From NCBI GenBank assembly GCA_914767715.1, contig OU612069.1, forward strand, positions 19,961,387 to 20,025,386: 64,000 nucleotides of DNA. The letters run 5' to 3'. Made by a program: the position numbers and the translations under genes. Under the pieces are notes generated by a model. The model saw only the letters and a program-made list of their open reading frames with translations, was not told where the DNA came from and ran no database searches. Below, piece after piece: positions 32,373 through 44,042 of the stretch (its first letter is position 1; every line of letters starts with the position of its first letter). The stretch is from Membranipora membranacea (lineage: Eukaryota; Bryozoa; Gymnolaemata; Cheilostomatida; Membraniporidae).

Positions 32373-35300
32373 ATGGCTGGGGTTGAAGACTCAGGCGCTA
32401 CACCTAACCAGGCAGATGATCATCACTGTCCTTCATGTGAGGAGGTCATAGAACGAAATGATGATGGAACCCTGCCAAAATTCTGTGAGGACTGCGGTCA
32501 CGATCTTAGCTTTCTACACACATTGACTCAATGTCCAAGATGTCACACTAACAGGAAAAAAAAAGAACTGGACAGCACATAAAGATCTGTGGAGAATGTA
32601 AATTCAACTATGCAACAGCAGAAGGCGAAACTGCTACATCCCACAGCGGTAAGCAACTTTTGCAACCTGTCTTGTCTTGGTGGAAAGGGAATGAACAGTT
32701 CTTGCGTTGGGTCAAGAGTTTTTATATCCAAGAGTAAGGTTCTTGGTTACTATTCCCACCACTAGATGGACGACAGGATTTCGATAATTAGTCACATTGA
32801 AAATAAACATAATTCGGAAGCCTAGCCGACTAGTTTTTCCTAGGGTGGGGGAACTCTCTTTTCAAAAGCTTTGGGCTGCCATTGACTACAAAAACAATGA
32901 TTTTATGCGGCAGTCAATTGCAATGTCTGCCATACCTGAATTATTTTGGCCCTCGATCATGGAAGTAGATTGAAGGTTAAAATCAGACCGCATGATCAGA
33001 CAAGGACTCATGACTGGATTTACCACTCATGATTTCGATACAATAACACTACATTTACTCGTTTAGTGTGGTAATATGAATCACATACAACCCGGTAACT
33101 GTAAATTGCTGAACAGGCTGAACGGACTGAACAGCTGAACAGAATTTCTCAGGCTACTATTTTTGATTCTTTACATGTTGGCTAATTTTGCACAAGCCTG
33201 AACAACTCCTTATATTCTGCTGGACCACTGATGGCATTGTGCTGAATAATGTTTTTGGTTTCCTAAACACCATCATATCTTGTCAGATTTGGTACATTGA
33301 TTGCTTCATTTGCTTGCCCTCAATGATATTAATCTTTGGATCAGTTGTAAAACGCATAGCGGGCTATTTGTGAAGATATGCCATCAGTATAAAGCTTTGT
33401 GACAGGATATAAATAAAGCTATAAATCTTGCAGCTTTTAAATTAAGCATGATTGTTGTCCCAATAACAACCTTCAAAAACTCAGGCAAGCGCTGGGGCCA
33501 ATCAAAGATGAAAAATGCGGTCCGGCAACCATACATGAATAGCCATACGCCTTCTCAGGGTTAGATATGTATCCTACATTCATAAAATATACTTATCAGT
33601 GATTGCCCTAAACCGAATATATTAGATGCCAACAAGAACTTAGTGACTCATTATACTCATTAAATCATTTTGCTGGGAGGAATGTGTTTGAGAAGTGAGA
33701 GTCAGCCACAGAGAAGAATACAAAAAATAATTTTAGTCTGAGAAATTATTCTGTTCAGCTGTTCAGTGTGTTCAGCCTGTTTAGCAATTTACAGTTGCCG
33801 CAATACATGTCTATTCAGTCACAATAGTCCTGATCAAGTTTTGTCAAATTTACCCACCCTCTATTGATCAGTAGAAAGAGGATGGTGCTAACAAATTGCC
33901 TCAGACTACAAGGAGGTGTTGCTAACACTCTCATTTTAGTCAGAGCCCACTCGAAGACCTTGATCTAGTCAAAAGCATAATGGACATTGATAGATGATTG
34001 TGATAGCTGTGCTACCTGTCTTTCAGCATGCGGATGCACATTACCTCATGAGCAATATCTATGTGGATAGTGTCACTTCCATCCTCATATCCTGTCCCAA
34101 GTGTATCCATCAATGAGCTCATGATATCATCAGTATCTATTTCTCTGTACACAGGTATCGTTACATCCTTGCCCCTGATGTTCTTGTTCACACGAAGTTT
34201 TCCAATTATATTCCTGTGCTGCAGGGACTTTCCAACTCCTGCACGCTTTGATCTGATCAGCCGAGAGGATGACCTGTAGAAGGGTTGACATACAGGTAGG
34301 TTGTTCTGATTCAAGCAATTGCAAGCACATAAAAGGATGTTGGGAGAATGCACTTAAATGATCAAATTTTAAAATGTTTTCTAACAATAAGTTTTGAGCG
34401 CTTGAGATAAAACAACAAGTGATTAATCCGCACAATTTCACGAGACATTTCACAATTCTGATAATACTTGGGACCTTTTTGCGAGTCAAAGAATGACTAG
34501 GGTACAAAATTCAACAGGATATTTGAGAGACTAGTCAATCTTTCTATATCATTGTCTCTCAAGGTATCAATTCACATTCGACCAACTCTTTCTGCACGTG
34601 AGCAGAGCAAAACTCATTTAAAGTGAAGCTCAACAATCTGATATTCCGATGGATTTAAAAAACAGTATAGATAGGTCATTGTGTGCTCCTGTCTACCCAA
34701 TAATATGATACCTACTTTAGCCTGAGATCTGGGAATTTTAGCAATCTAGACCATAAGGCTGGGTGTCACATGACTGTTAGTAAAACGACTTTCCAGCCAA
34801 TCATGTTCTTACAACATTGTAATTGGCTCGGAAGTCGTTTTACTCAGTATAGCCTTCTCTCATTTGACACTTTCTGATAAGGTTAACATCATTAAAGGTA
34901 AAGTTGAGTAAAGTGATGGACATGTCTTATTAATTGTTGCACTACTACATGTACTTTCCTCCAGCAACTACTTTCTACATACATTCTTTTCATTCATACA
35001 AAACTAGAGCTGCCTCTACTTTGTGTCAAGTGTAAACAGGGTCCCAATGATGAAAGAAGTCTTCACTGGTAAGTTGTAACTGCTGAAGTTCTACTTATTC
35101 AATACTAGCTTATTGATAGCAACCTAAATTGTAGATATAAATATGTTCTTCTTGGCTGATTGATGTTATGAATTAAGTTCTCAACAGACCAACAAGTATC
35201 ATGTTCTGCTATTAGAGATTCATAAAGTTAAGAACAATAACTGTCCAACTATTGGTCTGTACACACTCATTGAGTGTGGTAGATCATCATGCTAGAGCAA

Positions 35301-35412
35301 AGGAGAGAACTAGTCAGGTCAGGTTCTTCAAATTAACAAGAGAATAGCCATTGCTGTAGTCATATGACAAGATGCATTTTATGATAATTTCAGGTTCATC
35401 TGCCCTACCTAG
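32373..35412 (+). CDS. small multi-zinc-ribbon protein, 3 coding exons, -1 shift in exon 1
   Basis: Exon 1 is 32373-32648 (acceptor at 32351, 5' leader then ATGGCTGG), exon 2 is 35008-35068 and exon 3 is 35394-35412, ending in TAG. Splice phases are 1 and then 2, and they agree throughout. The peptide (118 residues) carries paired cysteines: CPSC, PKFCEDCG and CPRC in exon 1, then CGEC, then CVKC and a last IC in exons 2 and 3. This is consistent with three zinc ribbons. The opening pair resembles the zinc ribbon at the start of RNF213 proteins. One problem: between CPRCHTNR and the CGEC half, the frame must slip by -1 at AGG followed by nine A (32554-32564). Unshifted, the frame ends at 32580. 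The cause may be a homopolymer error, a real mutation or ribosomal slippage. Confidence 0.55.
33093..33800. mobile_element. 708-bp TIR element
   Basis: The left end CGGTAACTGTAAATTGCTGA matches the complement of the right end, CGGCAACTGTAAATTGCTAA. The inverted repeats continue for about 75 bp through AACAGGCTGAAC and CTGAACAGCTGAACAGAA. The interior has no transposase-like frame. No target duplication was visible. Confidence 0.8.
34045..34273 (-). CDS. RNF213-like (mysterin) exon
   Basis: On the minus strand, acceptor CTTCTACAG at 34274-34276, 229 coding bases, donor GAG then GTAATG. The peptide includes SSRLIRSKRAGVGKSL (a Walker A-like P-loop), then KDVTIPVYREIDTDDIMSSL, and ends SDTIHIDIAHE. 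RNF213-type giant E3 ligases have a block with the same order: RAGVGKSL, then a VTIPL-like strand, then an IDIAHEV-like strand. Only this exon was found with confidence, while RNF213 genes have dozens, so it is probably an isolated fragment or part of a decayed gene. It sits inside an intron of the opposite-strand zinc-ribbon gene. Confidence 0.6.
34779..34844. mobile_element. 66-bp foldback element
   Basis: AGTAAAACGACTTTCCAGCC on the left pairs with the complement of GGCTCGGAAGTCGTTTTACT on the right. Arms are about 24 bp with two mismatches. Confidence 0.75.
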
Positions 35413-37259
35413 ATGAGGTTGCTGGTAATATGTGCCACAGATTCCCAGAAAAAATACATTGGCGTTGAAGGGACAGCCACAATTTGCAGCGGTAGTGGCC
35501 CAGTGGGTATGAGGATAAGGTTGGTATAAATTTTCGCTGCATTTGAGATATGATGTCTTAAAGCCAAATGTTAATCCAACAATAATGCCCTGGATATCTA
35601 AGATGTGTGTTGCTGCTCAAACATCAAGGTCCTACTTTATTGTAAGAATCGCCACATTTAGCTTGTTAGGTGTTTTTGGTGAACAAAATGTTCTAAACTT
35701 ATATTTCTCTTCGGGTTATTTAATATAGAGAGGACAGTGCTTCAATCAGAGTTGGAGGTGATCATTAGCACAGTGAGCAGACTTGTTAACATGGGCCCAA
35801 GAGATGGAACGAACAGGCTGTACCACATATATAATGATAGCCGATATCGCAACATATACAACCTGTGGGAGAGTAGCACTGAGAAACTCTCTGGCTGAAA
35901 CTTATCTGGACAATTCCATGCTAATAAACATTTAAGGCCCTGAGAGAGCATTATTTAACTTTCAGAGGGCTAAGAAAAATTTCATCGCCCTTAAAAGCAG
36001 AAGAGTTTGCTAAAATATATATTTCCTGTACCATGTTGCACTGAAATAAACAAAGTTAGTTTTCCTTTGAAATAGTTTGATGTCTTAATTTATCCAAGCC
36101 TGATGCATTATCTTTTGGGCCAAGGTACTCCCTGTTATGTTCTCTTGGGAACAGATGAGGATTATATACCAAATATGAGGTATTATCATGACATATGAGA
36201 GGGCAACTCATCATTAATTTGGTGATATACATCATAAACTGCTATTCTTTTCCAGGGGAGGAGAGATGGGTTGCTCTCATGCCAATAAATGCATCGAAAC
36301 CATTTGTTACATGTCTGCGTGTACACCGAGAGCCCAACAATGAAATAGCTTCTTTCAACTGAAAATCCTGGGGCAGCACTTTTGAATTCATTGTCATATA
36401 TATGTATGCTACTGCTTGTTATCACAAGTAAATTATTCATGTGTTTAGCATATAATTCTACAGAAAATTGATTCATCAGATGACTAAAATATAAGATACA
36501 AGTATGTTTGTAAACAAAAATCTATCCAACAGGTGCGCTTGAAGATCAGCTTTTAATAAAACTGGTCACTGATTCACCTATCATCAACTGCACTACTTGT
36601 ATTCCTGCTGTATCAAATAACTAAAACTATTGCAGTATGGTTTGAACTTGCAACTCCTTGAACAAAAGACAACAGCGCTAACAGCTCAGCCATCCAGGCC
36701 AATATGGTTGGTGGGCAAAAAGTGCTGACTATAAACCCACTAGCAGTTATGCTATGCATAACGCTACATTGCGGGTGGCACAATGACGATACGGGTGGGG
36801 ACATAATGCAAAGTTATTGAAGCGCAATGTCCTATCTATACTGTTTTTTAAATCTATGGATATTCCCAAGTTTTCTCAATCAGTAACTGTAAGGTAACAT
36901 TATTGTATACAGCAGTTTACCTTTTGGAAAAGGAATGACCCAACTGATGTCTGAACAGTTTTAAATGAAAAAAGGTTACAGTTAACTTTATTTCCTCAAA
37001 ATATGAAAATAAGACAAAAATCTAGCTCCAGACACCCATGGCTAAGGAGCCAATATCTCCATATCCTATCTAATCTATTAAAATTGATCTTTATCCAAAA
37101 CTAGCAGAGAGCAAACCAAACTAATAATAGCTAGATGGTCAGAATCGTCTCTCAAAGTCTGAAGTCATATCAGTACTGTTAGACAGAACAACATTCATTA
37201 AGCAACTTCCCATAACCAGATAGTATAGCACATTATAAATAGTGTTATTTTCAGATTAG
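35413..37259. other. intergenic; one tRNA-like fragment
   Basis: Holds the 3' flank of the zinc-ribbon gene and a degenerate tRNA-like segment on the minus strand (36636-36700: A-box-like TGGCTGAGCTGTTAGCGC, B-box-like GCAAGTTCAAACC), probably a SINE remnant. Otherwise nothing recognised. Confidence 0.45.
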
Positions 37260-37510
37260 AAATGACATTTATTACCAGAAAAAAAGGGCTAGGTATCCAT
37301 TTTACTTTGTATTTCGACAAATCATTTGTATCACGACACCACACCGATTTCATAGAAGAGATAAACATTTACTTAAAACCCCATTGGACATCTTAAATCA
37401 CAAAAGTTGCAACAAACTTTAATATTTTACCCTCTACATTGAAGAACAATCTTACTTTAAATATGTTTAAGAAAAGGCTGATGCAACATTTTTTCAGTTT
37501 ATGGGCATAG
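37260..37510 (+). mobile_element. LINE relic, reverse transcriptase C-terminus
   Basis: The last 32 codons before the TAG at 37508-37510 read NFNILPSTLKNNLTLNMFKK then RLMQHFFSLWA. This fits the ending common in non-LTR reverse transcriptases (N.LP..LKN..SL..FK..L..HF). Upstream the frame is broken by stops, but an SFVSRHHTDF-like block remains. Decayed. Confidence 0.5.
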
Positions 37511-38329
37511 TCTCTTTTTTTTAAAACCTTTGTTTATATCATTTTTCTTTTTTTGCCATTTATGTCACATCATGAAAAACATTAGTGATAATATATTGTT
37601 GCTAACAATAAAAGTATATATTATATATATGCGTAACAATGACAAGGGAATTGTCATGTATAACTCATAGTCTATTGTCAGATGGCTCAAAAGTGTTCAA
37701 AATTTTCCTCTTGCAGAAAAAAATGAGTATATACTTTGTTTTAATCTTTTCTGGGGTAGTTTTATACGCTTATTACAGCCAACATCATGTACCGTAATAA
37801 AAGTGTCACCGAGAGAGGCAGCGTCAGCGTTTGTCCCCCTTATAGTATATATAAATATCTAAAGTGTTAAAATTTGCATTTGACTACTTTGGCCTTTATA
37901 TTTTTTGATTTATCATGGTTAGGCTTATTATTGAGGATGTTTGGCACAATATAATTCTAAATTTCTACTTATATTTACAATATATGGCATGTATTATTGT
38001 TTTTTTGCATAGTCGGAGGAGACAACTCCTAGTATAATCAATTTAACCAATTTCGGAATACACTGGTGTATTCCTGGCAAATTGAAAAACCCATGAGATT
38101 ATGTGCTGTACATGAAAAGTGGCCACATACTATTATAAATATAATAACTATAGGCTACAAATATATACTTGAGAGTACCTGTACTGATATTATTAGCAAA
38201 TGCAGCTGTCCATACCGTAACTTATTAGAATATGTACTGACGATCTACGCAAAAGAATATAATACTGCTAACAGCCTCAAAAACAAAGGTTCAAACACAT
38301 AACATGCATACGCTGCTACCAATGCATAG
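37511..38329. other. AT-rich intergenic
   Basis: Probably includes the 3' tail of the LINE relic. Plus-strand frame 38066-38302 has no support. The 3' untranslated end of the CXC pseudogene would lie at the right side. Confidence 0.4.
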
Positions 38330-40304
38330 TTATAATTCATCATCGTCATCACTTTCCTCCGCACTGTCCATGGCGACACCGCGGTTGTTACAGTCACGGC
38401 AACCACAGAGGGCTGTGCACTTCATTCCTCCTTTCAAACATGAGCATCGGTTGCCAGTGCATGGGTTTGCCTTGCATTGACATTTCGTGGTTTTCATTAT
38501 TGATTTGGGCGGGCAATCCATCCATTTAATATTTAGATCTCCTCCTTCCTCTTCCCATCCATTGCCATCAGGATTTTCAGCTGTGATCATTGGTTGAAGG
38601 GCCGATAGCCAGATTTTGGACTGATAGTTTGCTTGTTTGGTGTGCAGCAGTAAGCAATCAGCGTTTGGTGGTAGAGGTAGGGTAGGGAAGTGAGGAGAGA
38701 GCAAACTCCTTTCCTAGCAGCTGCAGAGCAGTGATGTGGTCATCATTGGCTTTAGACCTTTCTTCTACTTCAGACCTGGTTTGAGAAAAGCAAACAATAC
38801 ATGCATGTAGCACTAGATTAAGGTATGCCAAAAATTGAGCTATTGGCGTTATTGCTATCAACCTCCAATAAGAGAAAAAAGAGTAAATTGATACTAAAAT
38901 GCCACTAGCTCCACTTCTGGCAAAATTTATTAGGGTACTTAAACTAATGGAGACTGCCGGTATCCTACATACCACCCGACATATAATGTTGTTAACACCC
39001 AGGTTTTAAAGCAGAAGTAGGTCTTATAGACAGGTTCTTTAATCTTATCAATTTAATAATATCTGCTTGCTTTATCGATACTTACAGTGAAGCAGGTTGA
39101 AGTTGCTCAAGCCTCCGCTTGTATGTACATTTTTGCTCCTACATGAGAGATGATATTGAGCATCAGCGGCAGCTATGTCGTGTGATTGTGAGCTGACAAA
39201 AGAGAGTAGCTGCTGATCCTCCATGAATCGTGCGGCTTCTATCAATTCACCTGAAGACATAACCGTTTTACTCGTGACGAGGCAAAAAGTATTGAAAGTT
39301 TGCGCAATTAGGCTACAGTATGTTTACCGATATTTCTCTATAAGATAGTTTAGGCACGCTAAGCCTCGCCAAATTGGAACTAGTACAACGCTACTAGCTT
39401 CACTTTTAGCAAAGTTTAGCGCAACTAAATTACCTGTAGGCCCCATCTGCCTTCAATCAGTATTCAAGGGAATTACATATATGTGTCCGTCATCAGGACA
39501 TCATTTTGTAGTACGGTGCACATCAATGCAAACCTTACCTCCTTCTAGTGTCTGAATCTGATGGAGTTGCTCTCGCCTTTTATTTACATGTTTTGTCTCC
39601 TTCCGACAGACCACACATACTTTGGGTAGCGTGGGACCAGGGTTAATATGGGTCTTTGCCTGAGACCTAGTGTACTTTGCTGACACCGGTGTGCTGACAT
39701 TACATATGTCTTCCTCGGGCTCATCATATTCCTATAGAACAAGAAACACCAATTAGGTATACTTCTTTGTAGCAGGACCACAAATAAAAATGGAATATTG
39801 TTTCTGGTAAAATACATATGGGTACAAATTTACAATAGATATATAATAATTATTATGATGTGAAACTGAAGAAAATTAAACTCACAAGCAACCTAAGGGC
39901 ACAACTTCTTACACTGGCTCATTGTGTGAGTTTGGTTGGTGATCCAGAGGTCACTTGTGTTTTAATTAATAGTGGTAAAATTGAGTCAAAAACTTATTTC
40001 AGAAATTCAATTCAGTGCTGACCACTATACCTTTCTATAGTGTAACTTAAGTACATTAGTAAGAGACAGGTTTGGTTTGTAAGGACTCACTTTTATCTTC
40101 CTTTTGGTTGACTTTGCAGCCGCTTGTATTTTGCTGGCACTAGCAAATCTGAGCAGACATCCTGGAAGTGGATGATGATGGCTCCTTGTCTAAGGCTGCC
40201 CATTTCTCAGCAGCACTGATGACTTTCTTCAGCTTTTCTTCACTCCTCAATGGTACTAGGGTCTCCACTGAGCCTTTATGCTCTAAATGGCACACACACT
40301 CCAT
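38330..40304 (-). pseudogene. four-exon CXC-domain gene with frameshifts
   Basis: Minus-strand exons: a 40304-40091, b 39731-39539, c 39250-39086, d 38775-38330. Exon a starts at an ATG and has CVCHLEHKGSVETLVPL. Exon b has EYDEPEEDIC and a PKVCVVCRKETKH zinc-type block with RREQLHQIQT. Exon c has HDIAAADAQYHLSC. Exon d ends with a cysteine-rich CXC-like tail (KCQCKANPCTGNRCSCLKGG, then CTALCGCRDCNN) and an acidic terminus. This order is familiar from large uncharacterised invertebrate proteins that end in such a tail, possibly transposon-derived. Exon a carries one extra base; exon c shifts frame after YHLSC and then reads KRRLEQLQPASL, which joins exon d in phase; exon d shifts again near 38680-38700. 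The usual long middle region is missing. I judge it a pseudogene. Confidence 0.6.
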
Positions 40305-41560
40305 CCTACTTATGGACAAAACCTGCTAGCATGATGAAGAAAGCAACATTTTCTAATAAAAACAAAATTCTCAAATCATCCAGCCCATTCTGAAAAAAGT
40401 AGGCTAAGATCTTACATCCAAAACGATTGTCCAATGCAGTGACTCATACTGACTTTAAGAAAAATAGTTATTTTAGCAACTCAATTTGAAAATGAATTAA
40501 AAAGGGGATAACTCCTTAAATTTGAGAGTAATTTGGAATTTATCGTTTTTAGGGACAGAATATTTATGGTACACCTATGCCATTAAAATCTCCATAATTT
40601 TTTACATAGGAATCAATCAAAACAAGGTATATACTCATTTTTTTCTGCAGACCTGAAAGATAATTGGCTTCTGACAATAGACTATCCAGCATTTTATGCA
40701 ATTTTGTTAATTATAAAAATTGCATACCCTAGCTGTTTATTTTCTAATCAATCTGGTTTACTACCATGTATGACCTTGATGATATCTAACAAGCAATATA
40801 ACTTCAAGATTTTGATTGGATTAGCTGTGAAAGGAAAACAGGTATGCTTGGTGAAACTGCATATAAGATATCTTCAAGCCCCAGCGGAAGGTCAGTCGAA
40901 GATGTGTAGCCAATGTGTAGGTCTGTCTAAGACAGCCAATTTGTCGGGCTCTTAAAGAGATCCAATGCAAGAACTGACTATTCATTCTCAAAAGTACCTC
41001 TAGGGATTGGCGAAAGTTAAACTATCACATTGCTATATCTAAATGTAAATTTCTTCAGACATGGTATTGACTCTCTCCCCCAACCCAACAATTAATCACT
41101 GTATCCATGGTGATTCTGATACAGGAAAGGATCTAGCTGATATAGGATTGTTTCACCTGCAGAGCCATGCGTTATTTCTACTGTTAAATGTTCTTTATAG
41201 GGCCTCCTTTCATTGGTTAGCCAAGCTGCATGGTTTATTCTTTCAACAGTTATTGCCGGCAGCTGTTGAGCTAATTTCTCAGAGTCTATTTTAAACTTTA
41301 AGTATGGGGCTAATGCTGAAATGCTAACACCAGACAATCTCAACACCCTCAGCAACGGAGATATTATGATCATTTATAACCTGAGGTGTATCTGGAGACT
41401 GCGAGACAGTCATAAGTTCTCACTGTCTAGCATTTGACAGCGCAGTGATGTATTTTAAATTAAGTTCTGAGCTACATATAAAGTGGTATTTCATGGTGAG
41501 TATCAAGTTTTGGCTTTTATAGCTAGCAAGTAAGCATAAGTTTGTCAAATCGAGGGTCCA
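40305..41560. other. intergenic, nothing recognised
   Basis: Frames at 40704-40955 (plus) and 41092-41373 (minus, 93 codons) lack splice or family evidence. A short stretch near 41062-41090 (GGTATTGACTCTCTCCCCCA) resembles repeat blocks inside intron 17 of the EGF gene. Confidence 0.4.
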
Positions 41561-41576
41561 TAAAAGCCGTACATCC

Positions 41577-42017
41577 AAGCACTTACATCATCTCGTTAGC
41601 AAATCAAACAAACATTCACGATCACTTCGAAGCAACTGTGCAATAATTAAACCCTCATTCAGATCAAACCTAGGCAAATCAGCCTTTTTAAACCTTTGTC
41701 ATAAATTTGTAACTAAATCAACCAAGCCTCATGAATCATTATCATTAAATCCTACCTAATGTTGTTAACTTGTATTTTTGTTTGCCACTCTCTGCTTCTT
41801 CTTTTTTTTTTCATTTTATTAACATTATTAATGATACCATGCTTTCATTATCCTACTCACTATATAGTATGTAACACCCTACCACTTAGTTATATCTTTT
41901 TTCTACAGTCATTTTTTCTATCTCAGTTAATGTATTGAGGACAACAAGTTATTTTTAGTTTGCTTTAATTATACACTTTTGATAACCTCAATAAATAAAT
42001 AAATTAATAAATAAATG
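41577..42017 (+). mobile_element. LINE 3' relic with (AAAT)n tail
   Basis: A plus-strand frame (about 41577-41757) reads KHLHHLVSKSNKHSRSLRSN, then IIKPSFRSNLGKSAFLN, and ends ESLSLNPT with a stop. It resembles the terminal segment of Jockey-like reverse transcriptases. It is followed by about 230 bases and a CAATAAATAAATAAAT-type tail (41987-42017), the expected 3' end of a LINE. Confidence 0.5.
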
Positions 42018-42076
42018 ACTACTAAATATGACACAGTGGGTAAATAAATAGAGGTGTTGTTACTAATAGTAGTGAA

Positions 42077-43030
42077 TTATCCTATCATTAGGTAATCAAG
42101 GTATGCAAGTTCACTGTATTTGCAATAATTTGTAATGTTCACCTTTCGGGTGGCAGGTTTTTTTCTAATTAAACTTCTCCATCTCTTTCCATCACTTCTA
42201 TCACTTTGTTCTAGATCTAGCCAGCGGAGGTCGGCATCGATTGTGTCACTCCAGCGCTGTTTGGGCTGTCCACACCCTCTGCTCCCCTCCATCCTCATCG
42301 CGTACACTCTCCTGATATCCTCATCTCTTTCAAGCCGGCAAACATGACATTACCATTCTAGCATCTTTTCCTCATGACCTCCCTGATTTGCAGTATATTT
42401 TTTACGGCTGTCTCTTCATTCCTCCATCCATCCTCAGTACTTTGGCATACGCAACTCACAAGTGCTAACCATGTAATATAAGGGTTCCCGTTACAGGGCC
42501 TGGACTCATTCCCATAAATCAGGACTGGTTGTATAGAAATCTTGTAGATAAGGACTTTCAGGTATGCAGGCATCTTCCTGTCTCACAGTACTTCACTCAG
42601 TTCCCGCCATTTGTTCCACGCCACGTCTTTGAAATACTCTCTGCTGTCTGGTTTTAGCCAAATGGTGGATCATATTTGGACGCCAGCTTCTTGTAAAGGT
42701 TTTCTTTTGCAGTGTCGCATGCCACCCTACACTTTGCCTTACAAGTAACTGGTCTCATCACAACTCCTGTAGAACTCTCTATCTTCCTCAGTACCGAATG
42801 ACTTCCATTCTCTTCACACCTTTTTCTTCTCCTCAACTAGTTGTTTTTAATTCTTCGGTAAACCACCAGTATTCTTTATCAAAGTCATTTCCCAAGATAT
42901 ATTCTTCAAGCACCTTTTTAGCTGTGTCAATCAAATTTGAAGATGCCCTGTCAGTTTCTTTTGAAGTTATCATCCTGCGAGACAGCGAAAAAAGACTTCC
43001 CAATTCTATGTTCAGACCGCATTTGAACTA
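42077..43030 (-). mobile_element. RTE-like LINE relic with internal deletion
   Basis: Minus-strand pieces in the order of an RTE/BovB-type protein: an endonuclease-to-RT linker (about 43030-42654: AKKVLEEYILGNDFDKEYWW, then FTEELK, KSFGTEEDRESYR and KRKPLQE-type residues in shifting frames), then directly the C-terminal part (42573-42077: LIYKISIQPVLIYGNES, then MRMEGSRGCGQPKQRWSDTI and WRSLIRK). The catalytic palm between them, several hundred residues in the family, is absent. There are several frame changes and stops, so it is old and dead. Confidence 0.7.
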
Positions 43031-43060
43031 AAAAAATTATCTCGCTTTGTTTGTCTGTAG

Positions 43061-43156
43061 ACAACTAAAGCTGTTGCCGATTACTCTTATGAATATGATC
43101 AGGACCTCTGTAGATATCTATACTGTGGTGAAAAAGGATACCATACGGGAGGCCAG
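43061..43156 (+). CDS. isolated exon, unknown protein
   Basis: Acceptor TTTGTTTGTCTGTAG, 96 open bases, donor CAG then GTGAGT; phase 0 at both ends. The peptide is rich in aromatic and acidic residues: AVADYSYEYDQDLCRYLYCG, then EKGYHTGGQ. It looks like a real exon, but I found no partner nearby and do not recognise it. It lies 31 bases from a LINE relic. Confidence 0.4.
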
Positions 43157-43947
43157 GTGAGTTGAGGTGAGTTTTGATGGGTAGACAAATTGATGTTAAA
43201 GCAGCAATAGCCAGTCAGGTTAGAAACGAATCGCCTCCGAACTTAGCAGGCTGTCAGGTACTGACTGAGGTCTTGTATGAATGTTTTGATGAACCATGGT
43301 CAATTCTCATGTCCCTGTTACTAGTATGTTATGCAGAGCATACTTGCCAAGTCTCCCGATTTAGGCGTGACCCTCCAGATTTTAACACCCAGCTCCCACT
43401 TTTTGTAAATCTCGCTATTTCCTCCAGATTTTAGAGAAAACGGTCCAATCAATTTTTTGATAGTTATCCAAGCACATGTTGTTGTTGACTAGTTACTGTT
43501 AAGGTCTTTGCACATAAAATTAAAAGGAATTATCAAATTTAACAATCCTAACAAATTTACCTGTTTTGTTAAGATTCAGCCTATTATTGTAAATGACCAA
43601 AAGCATCCTCTCATAACTCACAACACTGACTGTCTTTGGTCACAATATAAAGTAGCTAGTCAAGTGCATACCTTTAGTTTCCATTTCCTTTCAGATCACA
43701 CATTTTTTAGTATTACTTTTGTACTGTCTACTCTAGTTAAATTTAAGTGAAGGAAAATAGAAACCTAACAATTTTTAAAGGTAGGTCCACTACAATTTAA
43801 CAAAGCTCGGACCAAAGACTTTGAAACATATTTAATGTTAGTCAAACAAAAATACAGTACCTTATCTGGGTTCTCACTGTCTGTGACTGAGCACATTTAC
43901 AGATCTTGATGATGCATGGGCATTTGTAGCCTGTCTTGACAGGCAAA
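43157..43947. other. non-coding, nothing recognised
   Basis: No repeat family or exon identified. Frames of 80 to 86 codons appear to be chance. Confidence 0.4.
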
Positions 43948-44042
43948 GGCCCCTGGGACTTACATGCCTCTACTTCGCCAATGGGGTGTTTGATACTGGA
44001 CATTGACAATGTAAATGCATGTATGTAAGAGTCCCAGGGGCC
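43948..44042. mobile_element. 95-bp foldback element
   Basis: Left end GGCCCCTGGGACTTACATGC, right end the complement of GGCCCCTGGGACTCTTACAT. Arms are about 20 bp apart from a short insertion. Confidence 0.75.

Larger units (their letters stand above)
32649..35007. other. intron 1 of the zinc-ribbon gene
   Basis: A 2.4-kb intron holding a TIR element (33093-33800), an RNF213-like exon on the other strand (34045-34273) and a small foldback (34779-34844). No further plus-strand exon was identified in it. Confidence 0.45.

Noticed and set aside
35394-35470. Longer open frame VHLPYLDEVAGNMCHRF after the acceptor at 35393
   Set aside because: It needs phase 0, but exon 2 of the zinc-ribbon gene ends in phase 2. 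The phase-matched reading ends in ICPT and a stop, completing the cysteine pattern.
41092-41373. 93-codon minus-strand frame
   Set aside because: Overlaps a short dispersed repeat block (GGTATTGACTCTCTCC type) and lacks splice sites that would join it to neighbours.
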